Assembly (NCBI GenBank): GCA_030267905.1
Contig: BRXX01000231.1
Span: forward strand, 1-64,000
Direction: 5' to 3'
DNA length: 64,000 bases
DNA from: Triparma verrucosa
Lineage: Eukaryota > Sar > Bolidophyceae > Parmales > Triparmaceae
Shown: positions 22,752-35,300 of the stretch, in pieces
Numbering within the stretch: position 1 is the first letter of the stretch
How the letters are laid out: the number at the start of each line of letters is the position of its first letter
The notes under the pieces: model-generated
Databases searched by the model: none
Told to the model about the DNA's origin: nothing
The model's input: the letters and a program-made list of their open reading frames with translations, nothing else
Program-made: the position numbers and the translations under genes

Positions 22752-22767
22752 TTGATCTCCACTACTA

Positions 22768-25700
22768 TTACAACACGACGATGTTGTTATTCTCCTCGTT
22801 GTCAACCTTACTGCCCTTCTTCTTGATCATCCTGCCCATTTCGATGTTGAGGCTGTCGTCTACGCTGCTGTCGGTGTTCCTCGATCCTGCCATCATCGGG
22901 TTTACTGCCGCCGCCAGAACCTTAGGAAGAAACAGCAGCGGCAGAGGAGGTTCAGATAAGCCTCCTTCTCTCTTGCTTGTTTCTGCGAGCTTCCGGCGCA
23001 TGTCAACGACTCCTTTTAAGTAGCTTTGCGCCATGTGCCTATAGAGATACCCGATTGCGAAGCTGCCTCCTAAATCTATATCGACCAAGTAGACCATTTC
23101 AATTTTGTTACCCTCAATAGGTCGGAGCCGATAACCAGCCACCCTCATATCCGCTCGCATCCTGCCGGCCTTTACACTCAGTTCGTTGGTCGACTCATCG
23201 AGCTCCGTGGAGCTTCTGCAGCAAATCAACACGTCCCCTCCTTGCTCCCTTCTCGTGTGTTCAGTGTAGACAAGGTCTCGTTGTCTAAACGGCCAAGGCA
23301 TTCTGATGGCGCGATAAACCTGCCTCCAGTCCTCGCCCCTGTCCAAAACGTACATGAACGTCCCCACGGTCATGCTGTGATCGTTCTTAATACCGGATAA
23401 TGAAGTCATCATCGTTTCCAAGTCAACATTGACGACAAACTTGATTCGGGCCTGATCAAAAGGCCCATCTCCGTTCGCGCACCTCCACTCCGCCTTCGCC
23501 CCGGTCTTTTCAAGCCACTCCTTGGCCTTCTTCTTCTTCCCGCTCCAGTCCTTCACGTCGAGCGGCTTCCAACCCGCCTCATTAGTGTCGCTCTCCGCCA
23601 GCCTCTTGAAGTGATCTATGAACAAGTCAACGGAGTAAGCCACCTCTGGCCCCATGCTTTTCAACGGAGCATCGTGGATGTGCTTCTCGTTACATTTCGC
23701 CATGATCTTGAAAATCGGCTTGAAGAGGACGCCAGCGCCGACCATGGCGAAGACCAAAGTGTTGACGATGACCAGGAGTGTGCCAAGCTTGTCGTTATAC
23801 TCTTCGTCGAGGTTTTCCTTGAGGGTGATCAAGATGCCGGCGAGAAGGGTGAGGAAAATCGAGACCGACGAAATCTGCGCCAGCGTGTTCTCCTCTGTTT
23901 TCTCGAATGGCTGATGGTAAGAGTACATGAGCGAACTCACAAGCGCAAGGATCATCGAGAAGCAGAGCTGCGGTGGGCTTCCGGGCTCAAAAACGACGAG
24001 CATGCCGGTGAAGCTCAGGCGGCGAAAGCACTCGTAGATCTCGAACCACCAGAACTCGGGCCTGTAGTCGCGCCAGAGGAAGACGATGTGCTGAATGTTC
24101 TTGTTGTTATTTCTGTTCTGAGCGTCCTTGATGGCCTCTTGGTGCTTCCAAAGCTCGAACGAGTACAGTGCCGTGATGCCGATTGGGTAGATTAGGATCA
24201 TGAAGATTGAAATGAGTTTGAAGTTCTTGTGGAAGTCGCTGTTGCAGTCAATGCTCCTGTCGGCGATTAGGTATTTAGTCTTGTCGTCGCCATATGTTGT
24301 GCAGAGGAAGGTGGTGAAGGCCATGGTCGAGGTGCTAGCAAATATTAGGTAAGTGAAGCCGTAGAATAGGCTGAAGCGAATTGCCGTGAGCTGGTTGGCG
24401 GCGTAAGGGTCCAAATTGCGTTTTTGTTTAACTGTAACCAGGAGGAGAAGGAGGGAGAGGACGATCGGGGTTATCGTCGTCGTTAAGAAGGAGCCGTAGA
24501 AGCTGTAGACGCGAAGAGGTAACATGCAGCCAACGCCAACGAGGCCAATGGCGTTGAAGTTGAAGACGCTGTTGACAGCTGCGGTGAATCCGCGATAGAA
24601 GTCTGGGTACTGAACCATGAGGGTGCTCGGGAGCTTCGAGACGATCTGGTAGAAGGACGTCAGGATCTTGGCCTTGGTCTTGAGGCGCTGGCTCCAGTGC
24701 TTGTCGTCGGCGGTTGCTTTTTGCATCTCCTCGCTGATATTGGCGATGGTGAGCTTCTCCTTGCCGAAGATCTTGCGGAGGACGAAGTAGAGGGTTGTGA
24801 GGGTAAGGACCGTGAGGAGAGCATAGAAGCCGATGGAAACGCCAGCTGAAGAGCAGGGCTCACAAACTTCTACGGCATTCTTGTTGTAGCCTTCTATGCA
24901 AACGGAGCAGATCGGGCCCGTGTGTCCAATGGTGCAATTGTCGTCGGGTGAAGTACGGACGCATGAGGCTTCAGTCTCGCACTTGACGATATTGTCGCTC
25001 TGAGACGAGCTCCTCCAGTATCCGTCCTTGAGCGGCAAGTTGGCGAGGGTTAAGCCAACTTTCGAGCAGTTGACGCCGTCGGGGAGGTTGATTTCCGAGC
25101 AGTGTTTGCAGATGTTGTCGAGGTTCTCTGTCTTGTCTGAAGGCATGCTGTACTTTCCTAATCCGCAAGCGCAAGAGTCAGCAGATGTCTTTTCAGTGCC
25201 AGGGATGGCGTCGAAGGCACCGCTGATGGCGGCAGTGTCACAAATGGTGCAACTTCCGGTGCCAGGTTTGGATTTGTAGCGACCATCCTCGCAGGGGACG
25301 CATTCACCGTCGACGAGGGTTTTGCCCGCTTCGCAGGTGCAGGTGCCATCGGCCTTGGTGACAAAGGTGTCGAGACAAAAGCAGGTTTGTTTAGCTTCGG
25401 CAAAAACCATGTATTGCTCACAGGGAGAGCAGCCGGCGGCGCCTACTCCACTTCTCTCGCCTGCTCCACAAAGGGAGCATTCATCGGCACCGCCCACTGA
25501 ATATGTTCCTGCAGTGCAGCTTTCAATGCCTTGGCGATTTGAGGTTGGCTTTGAGCCAGCAGGCGCTGTCTTGCAAACGCTCGCATTGTCCTCGTCAGAG
25601 TACTTCCCGTCGCTGTCGCACTTAGTACATGACGTCGCTTCCCCTCCCATAGACGCCTGGCCCTTCAAGCAGTCACCGCACTGGGTCGGCGTGTCAGACG

Positions 25701-28700
25701 AGCAGTCCGAGATCTTGTACTTTCCAGGCTCGCAGACGGCGCAGGTTGAGCAGCCGGCAGCGCCTACATCACTGGTTTCTCCACTCTCACACGCGGAGCA
25801 CTCGTTGGCACCTCCGACAGAGTACGTCCCAGCAGGGCAGTCCTCAACGCCCTGGCGGTCTGAGGTCGGTTTCTTTCCGGCTGAGGCGGTCTTGCAGGCG
25901 GCCAGACCAAGCTCGTCTGCGTACTGGCCGTCACCATCGCAAGCAGTGCACTCGTCCTGAGCACCAAATGAAGCGGATCCGAGCTCACAGCTCACTAAGC
26001 TTTGGCGATTCGCGGCAGGTTTCTTTCCGACAGTGGCCGTAGAGCAGGCTGCCGCTCCCACAGAACTTGAGAACTGGCCCTCGCCATTACAGTCAGAGCA
26101 AGCAGCTGCCCCAAAAGCGGCGTACTTTCCGGCGGTGCACTGGGTGCAGCCTGTTGCCCCAATCCCTTCGTTGGGCACGCTGCCAGGCTCGCATGGGGAG
26201 CAACTCGAGGCTCCTTCATTCAAGTTGAACTTTCCTGACTCGCAGTCCAAGCACTCGTTCACGCCACCGATAGAGTATTTGCCATGCATGCAGGGCTTAC
26301 ACTCTTGAGTTGGGAGGTCAGCGTATTCTCCAGGTCCGCAATAGACGCATTCATTGTTACCCTCGCCCTTGGCGACGAAGCCCCGAGTGTGATCGCACGA
26401 ATCACATGAAGTGGAGCCGGGGTTGCTGTAGGTTCCTTGGCCGCAGTTGAGGCATACTGAGGCTCCTTCACCGCTGTACTTGCCCCCAAAGCAAAATGTG
26501 CAGATGACGGCGCCCCTATAGTCGGTGAAGGTGCCGGCGGCACAGTCATTGCAGGTCTCTGATCCCGTGACCTGCGAGTGCTTGCCCTCTTCGCACTGGG
26601 TACATACTTCTGAGCCCTCTTGTGAAGAGTAGGTTCCGGTGATGCAGTCCTTGCACAGGACGTAGCCAGTGGCGGCGGCGAACTTTCCTTTCTGGCAGTC
26701 GGGGCAGGTTGTGCCCAGGCCAGGAATGTCATTGTACTTTCCCTTGGCGCACACCTTGCACTGCGTCTCAGCAACGGCTCCGGTGGAATCGAGGTACTTT
26801 CCTTGGCCGCATAACGTGCATGTTCCCTGTCCCTCATTGTTGCTGTACCTTCCAACCTGGCATGTAGTACACGAGCCGGAGGCGGGGGGGGAGTAAGTCC
26901 CTTGGGGGCAAGTGGCACATGGACCGCCATCGCCGTACTCTCCAGCCGCGCAATCTTCACATGAGGAAGAGCCGGGAGACGAGCTCTTTCCAGCTTCGCA
27001 AGAAGTACACTCCCCAGCTCCAGCTAGAGAATACGTTCCAGAGGCGCATTCAAAACAGCCCCAGCCTGTTCCAGGGCCGTATTTTCCTGCCACACACTCC
27101 TGACATGACGATGAAGAATAAGTTGAAGCAGCTGGGGAGACGCTGCTACCTAGTGAACATATGCCACAAGTTCTTGTGTAGGAGGATGGGTGGGGATTGG
27201 GAAGGAGTCGGTGAAAGGTTGTGGAGGGTTAGAAAAGGAGAGGGAGTTGTGTGTGATGTGGATTGTTAATTTCTCTATTTTGAACCGATTTATCTCAATT
27301 TGGGACCGCACATATTCACAGACTTTGTTTAAAACAGCGAGATGACGGTCGAATATAATTCATCGAGCTGGTCTTGCGTTGGAGGTTTCGTCGTCTGCTT
27401 TTTTGAACTCACCCGATATCGAAGCTCTTGGTCGTTCCTGATATTGTACCACCAGAAGAAGTGATGTAGGTATCCAAGTCAGAGCCAGCCGCTGGTGTGC
27501 CACTCCAGTCTGGTGGGCAGGTAGAATGAACAGTGAGGGAGCCACTGCTGCCTACGACGATATCATCGCCGTCGTTGGTAGCTGTATTCCCATCAAAGTC
27601 AGTCGTGTAGAGATTTACCGTCGTGCCACTTTCATATGCATAAATACCACCACCATAATAGGCTTGGTTTGATGATATTTTACAGCCTTGGAGCGATACG
27701 AGAGCAGAAGATACAATCTTCAAAGCCCCCCCAGAACTTCCACCATTACCGTCTGTAAAATGAAGGCCTGAAAGTGTAATTGTACCTCCGCCTGTGCCAC
27801 TTATGAGCATTATCTTGCGACTGTTTGATCCGTCGAGGACGCAATTGTGAGCAGCGCCCGAGCATACTAACGAAAAGTAGATCCCATAGGTGTAATACAC
27901 TGAGTAAGAAGAGGAGTAAGGAGACCCTGAGAAAGTCCCTACCCCTTCAACTACATTGTCGTCATTATCAACGATGTTGTTGCCTGTCGTGTAAGTGTCC
28001 CATTCATCTGTAACCTTATTACTGATGAGGTTAAATAGGACTGGGTGGTCGTTGGCATAGAGCACTGCGGCCATGACCGGAGTCACGACTAGGACGATGA
28101 AGAGGAACGCCATCTTAAAAAAGCGGGGCTTGGACGCTGGCCAGCGAGGGGACCTAAGGAACCCTAGGCCTGCGCCAGTTTGGCCAGAAGCTTGACCAGC
28201 TGGGCGCTGCTCAAAGAAATTTTGTTAATCTTGAGTTAGAATTTTAAGGTACAGAAGTCGAAATTCTGCCTTTTTTCGCTCACCTGTCCGTCTCCCAAAC
28301 CACTCAAAGCAGAGCCTACGGCGGCTACGGCGGCGACGAGGCAGCTAAATACTGCCACTACCATCATAAGTGGCAATCCGACTCCAAGAACGACACCCGC
28401 GGCGACAGGAAGGAGGCAAAGGAGGAATAAAAAGGAATTGAAAAATTGCCTCGCTTCATCCCCGCCCTCATCTTCATCAAAATCACCGCCCACAGAGCCT
28501 CCGACCTGCTTCGGAATGGCAGCGGAGGGTGGTGTTGAAGGCTTGGGAGCCGACCACTGCAAAATCCAGTTAGAAGACACGCAAATCTGTAGTAATACTT
28601 TCATTTTCAAAATCTCGAACCTCGACCTCTCGATTCCTCGTTTAGACCACAACATGCCACGTTACGCATTCTCGCTGCGCTCAACCCCCGCCCCTCTCAC

Positions 28701-29642
28701 CTTGCTCCCAGCCTGGGTGCCGTCATCGCTCATAAAACGGTTGGGGTGGTTTGCTTTGGAAGTGGAGGGGGGATTTGGGTCCTCTCCAAACTTGTCGTCG
28801 TCGCCAGCGGGACACGTTAATGGAGGAGGGGGGAGGAGGAGGCTTTGACCGTCAGCGTCGGACGTGTTAGCGCTCACAGTGAGAATGAGGAGATCGAGGA
28901 GGGCAGAAAGGAAGGGGGGGAGGAGGTGAGATTTTGGTGTCGCACTGTTTTTGGAAGTTGGGGACGGGGGAGGAGCGGAGGAGGAGGAGGGAAGGCACTC
29001 GAAGGTGGCTTCTGATGATGCACCGCGTGCACCTAGGCCCTGCTCAATGCAATTTTGTCAACCTATAGTTATAATTTTTCCACATATTTGGGTTGGTTCC
29101 GTCTTCTAATCACTCACCTTTCTTCCAAAACCGCTTCTAGGTGCGGAAGCCACGCCGGCCATGGCGAGGTCGAGTTTCTCAGGGATTTGAGAGGGTCGAT
29201 TTTTAGAAGTCGGATTATTAGAAGTCGGAGATGAGGAAGGAGAGGAGGGAGGGAGGTACCCCGAGAAGGTATAAAACCCGTCTCGAGCATCCGAAGGATG
29301 AGCGGACGCGTTTTTGGAAGAGGTTAGGTTCATGGGAAGGGAGGATTCGAGTAGAGGGTAGATATTTTCGAGGAGAGTGGGAGAGAGGAAAGGAACGTTG
29401 TTGAGGGAATTTCCGGGGGTCTACGTGCCGTCAGGCCACGCGAACAGCGGGAAAGTGATTTCGAAATGTTGATTAACGGTCGGGAGGGCGGAATATTTGG
29501 GGAGACGGGGGGACGATGAGGGAGGAGGGTTTGGATATTTTTTGGATTTACTGCAGGTAAAACGTTCCTTTGTGTATTTAGAATCTCGGAACGCGTAACC
29601 TGATGATAGAAAATGCGAAGGACTCTTACGGGAAGTTGTCAT
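22768..29642 (-). CDS. Very large receptor-like protein: Pmp-like repeats, ephrin-receptor-like Cys repeats, polytopic membrane domain, START domain
   Basis: Exons are 29642-29118, 29039-28701, 28556-28284, 28206-27413 and 27172-22768, with matching phases; about 2,090-2,110 aa. The N-terminal part is Ser/Pro-rich. It is followed by two hydrophobic segments, then a beta-helix-like region (LHFTDGNGGSSGGAL, YYGGGIYAYESG) of the polymorphic outer-membrane/pectin-lyase type. About 20 Cys-rich units of the ephrin-receptor-like class come next, each with CPAGTYS- or CEAGKxS-like cores. Eight or so membrane segments follow, and finally a START domain (RAIRMPWPFRQRDLVY, GYRLRPIEGNKIEMVY). It is probably a surface receptor or adhesion protein with a cytosolic lipid-binding domain; its ligand is unknown. 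One oddity is an in-frame TAG at 29423-29421 in exon 1. A 57-nt GTTAAT...CGTAG intron (29477-29421) would remove it; otherwise translation starts at the Met at 29333. Confidence 0.78.
28557..28700 (-). other. Intron of the receptor-like gene with possible introner remnant
   Basis: On the minus strand the 144-nt intron has GAGCGCAGCGAGAATGCG near its 5' end, similar to the group A block GAGCGAAGCGACGAGCTGAG. Branch GTCTTCTAACTGG and acceptor TTTTGCAG are normal. The 3' inverted end is absent. Confidence 0.3.
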
Positions 29643-30442
29643 GATGTTTGTGTGAGTTGTAAATGATTTTTAAAGCAGTATTCTGCTTCACATGTGCAAA
29701 TCACTTGGAAGGATTAAAATCGACCCAGGGGCACTCCACGTAACTTCCCCGACCCCCACAAAATGTCCCCCTACTATAATCTACCCAATATCAAGTTCCG
29801 CCCCGTAAAATCCAACCAAAATCTTCGGTTGACTGCAAAAACCCTCCCGCACTAAGATGCCAACATCGCAACTCTCGACGACGACCAAGAAAAAATAAAG
29901 ATCCCCTCGCTTCCTCTCCCCCCCCCCAAAGAAAAACCGTCGTTTAAAACCAAAACATAACCCGCCCCCTAAAATTTATAAATAAAAACAACATCTTACG
30001 TCAATATTTCCCCAAGATTAATCTCTGCCCCCCTCCCCCTCTCGTGTCTCCGTCCTTCCTCTCCCCTTCGGTCCTTATCGCCGCTCACCTTCTCCTCATC
30101 GTTCTGACTTTGATTCTAAGGTGGTTGTCTAATATGATGTTCTTATTAATCGTGCATCTCGTTCTTCCTCCAGTTCAACAAGAAAAAAAATGTTGACGCT
30201 GATATTAAATACAACGTTATTCCTTCGTTCTTTGAAAAACATGTTATTTTTTTAACGTTCCTCATTTCGTTTTTGAAAACAGCCCCCCCCCCCCAAATCT
30301 CGCTCACACGAATTAATCGTTATGTGTAAAAACGTAGTTTCTGTTAATACATCTTCTCCCCCTCTGTTCTTCTCCCGAATTACGGTTACACCGAAAAGAG
30401 ACAGTAACACTGTGTTACAGTAAACTATATCCTCCCCTCCCC
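29643..30442. other. Gene-poor stretch
   Basis: These 800 bp show no convincing coding region. The plus strand is strikingly C/A-rich with T/C runs (29700-30120). A minus-strand ATGAGGAGAAG followed by GTGAGC near 30090 could be a tiny exon, but nothing supports it further. The region probably includes the promoter of the large receptor-like gene. Confidence 0.4.
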
Positions 30443-30832
30443 TTAACAATCCTCCTCCTCCTCCTCCTCCTCAACGTAAATCTTCCTCTCCCTCTCCTCC
30501 TTCTTAATGATATTATTACCTCTGGTAACACCTCCAGGTCCTTCGTCGACTCCTACGTTACGACTGTCGTTTATTAAAGGACGGATTAGACCTTTCTTCT
30601 TCAAGAATTCGAGGGATTTTTTCGAAGAGGAAGAACTGGAGGAGGATGAAGAGGAGGAACTGTCAGAGGAGGATGAAGAGGAGGAAGGAAGGAGGAAACG
30701 AAATCGGAAGAGGGGTTGAGGAGGACATGTATGTATGCGAATCATGAATGAAGATGTGTAGGGTAGATTTATTATGAGTAACATTAAGAGAAGTAACAAA
30801 AGTTTTGTGAACATGTTTAGACTAACATTCAT
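30443..30832 (-). CDS. Hypothetical small protein with signal peptide and poly-Ser tract (129 aa)
   Basis: The frame starts at ATG (30832) with a strong hydrophobic leader (LLLLLLMLLIINLPYTSSF). A basic/aromatic stretch, a run of more than 20 serines, a short segment LIRPLINDSRNVG and a Glu-rich end follow. The Ser-Phe after the leader resembles the cleavage motif of plastid proteins in algae with secondary plastids, but this is only suggestive. No family is recognised, and it could be the first exon of a longer gene. Low complexity makes chance possible. Confidence 0.35.
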   Translation of the reverse strand: MNVSLNMFTKLLLLLLMLLIINLPYTSSFMIRIHTCPPQPLFRFRFLLPSSSSSSSDSSSSSSSSSSSSSKKSLEFLKKKGLIRPLINDSRNVGVDEGPGGVTRGNNIIKKEERERKIYVEEEEEEEDC

Positions 30833-31121
30833 GGTACTACGTTTTGAAGATGAACGTTGTGATGTTATCGAGATCGTTATTGATCGATGTTAACGATATT
30901 ATAAAAAGAAAGGTTTTAGAAAACTTTACGGTAGAATTGGAATGCAGTAACCTTGAATGAGTGTGAATGTCGTCGATTTAAAATAATTTGAATGAGCGTT
31001 TAAGCGGCGTAAACGCTTGTAAACGACTGTTTCCTCACAACATTGATAAAGTATCATTTCACAGATACTTTTTCAATCTCAATCAATCATCCTGCTCTCC
31101 TCCTCGTCCTCCTCCCGTCCA

Positions 31122-31731
31122 ATGCTGTACGTTATTATCCTTTTATGTGCTTTAACAGCAATTGGTGCTGTATCTAATGTAGAGAAATCAACAGGAGTTA
31201 AGTTTCCTGACAAGATTAACGGTTTAGACCTTCTAGGTGTAGGCGTCAGAAAGGTTAGTACAGCATTAAGCATTAAGGAACCGTATTGAACGCGTCGCAA
31301 TTAGCAGTATTGATGCAGTATACTATATACAAGCACAGCAACCAAGTGTGCTAACGCTGATTAACGTTTTAATAAGCGATAAAACTGTTCAAAAGACATC
31401 ATTAAATATGATGACATGAGTGAATAACAAGTATCAAGCAAAGCGAGTATTGAGCGAAGCAAGGCCGCTCGCGCGGTGTGCGTGTCGAAGATCATGTCGA
31501 CGCTCTCGATCGTTCTTGCCCTCGTGCTTGGTGCTGACGAAACGTTGATGCTGAACAACTGCCATGGCGTTCATGGACCAATGTTCAGGCCTCGAGACTG
31601 CGCTGCGCTGCGATAGCGATTATAAAGAGAGCGAAGAGTAGCCCGAGCAATAGCGAGCATAGACGGTTATCAAAGCGTGTAAAATTCCGCAGTTAAATAC
31701 CACATTATCTCCGCATTCAAACCATTAACAC

Positions 31732-31782
<51 letters not shown>

Positions 31783-32226
31783 CAAACACAGAAAGGCCCC
31801 CTAAAAGTCTACGCCCTCGGTCTCTACTCCACTCCCCCCCCCCCAACCCCTCTAAAGTCCCTCTTCAAAACCCTCCTCTCCTCTCCTAAATCTACCCTCC
31901 TCCTCTCCCTAACCTTCTCCTCCGTAACGGGCCCTAAAATGGCTTCAGCCCTCTCCTCCTCCCTCTCAACCCGCTACCCTTCCCCTTCAAAAGTAACCGA
32001 ACTCTCAACCGTAATAACCTCCGGCGCTTCCTCCTCTAAAATCGGTAAAGGCACCCTCTTCGAATTCACGTGTTCACCTGATTCCGTGTCTGTTGTGATT
32101 AACGGGGAGGAGGCGGGGGAGGTTGAAGGGAAAGGTATTGGGAAGGCTTTTTGTGAGATTTATCTTGATGAGAAGGGGGTTAGTAAAGGGTTGAAGGAGG
32201 ATTTGAAGGAGAATTGGGGGGAGTGA
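31122..32226 (+). CDS. Chalcone-isomerase-like protein (188 aa, 2 exons)
   Basis: Exon 1 (31122-31253) was too short for a naive frame search. It reads from ATG through a hydrophobic leader to TGVKFPDKINGLDLLGVGVR. Exon 2 (31792-32226) continues KGPLKVYALGLYS in phase 0 and ends with FCEIYLDEKGVSKGLKEDL. These are the conserved elements of the chalcone-isomerase fold: (T/S)GVxFP, GVGVR, KVYAxGLY, and the final Y-x-D-x-x-VS-x-LK segment. In plants and bacteria relatives bind fatty acids or isomerise chalcones; most algal members are expected to be the non-catalytic fatty-acid-binding type. The N-terminal leader suggests import into the secretory system or plastid. The 538-nt intron, the longest here, contains a (CA) tract. 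An 11-cytosine run in exon 2 (31814-31824) is a natural slippage site. Confidence 0.82.
31734..31780. repeat. (AC)n microsatellite in the chalcone-isomerase-like intron
   Basis: About 23 uninterrupted AC dinucleotides end 11 bases before the splice acceptor CACAG at 31791. The tract occupies the position where a polypyrimidine tract is usual. Confidence 0.95.
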
Positions 32227-32396
32227 GGACTTTTATGAGAGGAGGGAGAGCAGGGTTGAAAGGGGATAAGGGTGTGACGGGTAAAACGTCTATAAAAAGC
32301 ACCATTTAATTAACGAAAATAAGTTCGTTTCGTTTCTTCTTTCGAAAAAAGTTGTGTTTTTTTATATTAATCGCGTTGTTTTTAAAAACACGCCCG

Positions 32397-35300
32397 TCAT
32401 CTCCCCTTCTTTTCCTTTTCACGTCCGACCTCCATCTTCGCCATCTCAATCTTGCACTGTTGGAACATCGTTATTTTAGGTGCGCTCTCCTCGTTCTTTT
32501 TCATGTTTACTGTTAAAAGCTCACCCTCATCGAGGGGGACTACGTCTACTACTTTAGAGTTGGATGAATTGCTTTGTGTTCTACGTCTTACGTTTGATTT
32601 AGTCGGTCTGGATGATTTTAGTGAAACAGGTTTCGAATCAATTGGGGACGTTTCGCTGACGGGGGGGTATTCCCCTGGACCCTGTGCGGCCTTGAGAAGC
32701 TTGAAAAGTCCCGTCCCGAGAGGTATGGGTATTCCCATAATGATGCACTCGCTGACTCCTACGATGTCGTCGACCCTGCCGTGGACGGCGGCGTCGAATA
32801 AATGGTCGGTCGTCTTCTCGAATGATGCGAGCATCAACACGCTCTCCCTCATCTTGCTCACTCCGAAACGGGTGATGCCCAAAACTTCGCCCTTGAAGGT
32901 CATGACGTCACTCAACAGAAGCAGGTGCCTGGCGTCGATTCCGATCCCGTACGCTGACATGATGTAATTGATTTCGTTGCCTATCTTTGCCCTGGCGGCT
33001 TCGACGCCTAGGGTCGACTCGATTTCGATTATGTGGTTGGTTTCGGTGTGGCGGCCGTCGATGCCTTCGGCTCCCATGACGTCCAGCAGCCCGTAGCCCT
33101 CGACCAGGAGGTGGAATTTGTCGGCGTTCACGCCCGTGCCCTTTCCGTCGGTCTCGTTGATCACGGCCCTGTTGACGCTGTGAATTCCGCAGACGATTAC
33201 CTTCGGCAGGGCGCTCTTCAGCTGCTGCATGGCGAAGTAGACGCTCTTGGCGACGTCGGTCTCCTCGCCCTTCTTCTTCTTCTCCTCGGGGACGAAGACG
33301 CGGATGTAGTCCTTGCCTCCGGTCAGGACGTCCTTGTCCTTCAGCAGCCTTAGGATGGCGGGCCTGGTTCCGCCGGCAGTGGGCCTCAAGATGGACTCGC
33401 GGATGCTCGAGACGGTGATTTCTAATTTAAGGTCGGAGATGGTCTTCTGGTTCAGCTTGACCGTCAAGTACGTCTTGTCGTTGTCGTAGACCTCTTCGAT
33501 GTAGCTGGAGACTTCTCCCAGCGTGGTTTTCTCGATTCCGGCCTTAACGATTCGAGCAGCCTGCTCGCTACCGCCAGCCTCCAGCCGGGCGGTGATGATG
33601 GGCGTCGAAATCAGCTTGGAGGCGTTGATAATCTCCTTCAACCTCGGAACTCCGAGGGTGACGTTCATGCTCGAAACTGGAATGCACGGCGGGTTAGAGT
33701 TGCGTTTCGTTCTAAATATATATAATATATACCATGGTATCGCTTCGCTCGGTACTCGCTAACGCTCTCACCTCCAGCGAAGTGGAAAGTCTTCAGCGTC
33801 ATCTGCGTTCCCGGCTCTGATATGCTCTGCGCTCCCGTGGCTCCAACAGCCTCTCCCGGCTGCACGGCCGCCCTCATGTATTTCTTGTGCGTCCTTTCTA
33901 GGAAGATGTCGAGCTGGGTGGCCGTGACCCTGCAGGAGTGTAGGCTGCAGTTCTGGAACATTTTGTCCCGTTCCTGGGCGGTGCAGCCCATGCTCTTCGC
34001 GGACGGTATGGCGGCGTCGAGGGCCGTGATCTTGTCCGCCAGGCCTTGGAAGTACCCCTTGATGTCGGCGAAGATTTGGAAGGTGTGTTCGGACTCCCCG
34101 TAGCCGTCCTTCTTCTCCTCTCCAAAACCCTGCTCTCTGTTATACGTCGGCACGAGCTGCTGCCATTTATCGGAGGCGAGCGCCTGCGAACGAAGGTGTT
34201 TCGTTAGTATCGTTAGAAAAAGGTCGGGAGCAAACGTCCGCGACTATATACCACTGCCTCTGTCTCACCTCCTCGACCCTCTTCATGAGTTCCTTAGCCG
34301 TCAGACCTTTCCCATCCCCCGTCCCCTTAGTCCCCACAACATTCGCCCTCATCCTATCGAACTCCACCGGCTTCTCGTTCCTCTCCATGTCCTCCGGATT
34401 AAGGCCGTCATCCCCGTAAGTGAATTGTACGATGGTTTTCTCGCTGTTCCTCACAGTGTTATCGTACTGCAGGCTCAGGTCCTCGAGGGCCTTCATGAGC
34501 CTCCTCGCCATGTACCCCGTTTCTGCCGTCTTTACAGCCGTGTCTACCAGACCTTCTCTACCTCCCATGGTGTGAAAGAAGAACTCGGTAGCGCTCAAAC
34601 CCGAGTAGAACGAGCTGCTGACGAATCCCTTGCTCGCGGGGGTCAGGCTGTGGGGTTTGAAGTGGGGGAGGGTCCTGTCGACGAAGCCGTTCTGGATGCG
34701 GAGGCCGCCGACGGCCTGCTGGCCTACGCAGGCTATCATTTGGGAGATGTTGAGGGGGGAACCTTTCGAACCGCACTCGGCCATTATTCGGGGGGCGTTG
34801 GACCAGGGGAGGGCGAGCATCGCCTCCTGGCCGGCGGACTCGCGGAGCTTGCCGAGGAGGCCGTTGAGGATCTCCTCGAGGCTCTCGAGGAGGTCGCAGC
34901 CCGGCCGGAGCTTGAGCTCGTTCTTCTCGTACTTCGAGATGTTGGAGTTGGCCTGCCTGTAACCTTCGTCGAGGATGCCCTGCTTGATGTCCTGGAGTTC
35001 CTTGCTAGGCGTCACGTCGTCGATGCCTATGCTGAACCCCTTGTGGCCGCCGAAGTAACGCGAGCACAACTTAGCGAGCCTGTTCATGCAGTTGGCGGCT
35101 TCGAGGGAGCTGTAGTCGCGCATGAGGCAGTAGAGGAGGCCCGTTTTGCTGCCGTCGCCGATGGTCTTCTTGGCGATGTTGCCGCTTATGAGGACGGAGT
35201 TTCGGAAGCACACCCAGCCGTCGTTCTTGCAGAGGTACTTTCGGTCTGACTTTGAGTCGTAGTTCTTCTCCTTCATCTCGAGGTTAACGTTGATGTTCGA

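Noticed and set aside
31430..31640. GAGCGAAGCAAGG-type motifs in the chalcone-isomerase-like intron as an introner
   Set aside because: They are scattered, lack the paired inverted ends and do not touch the splice sites.
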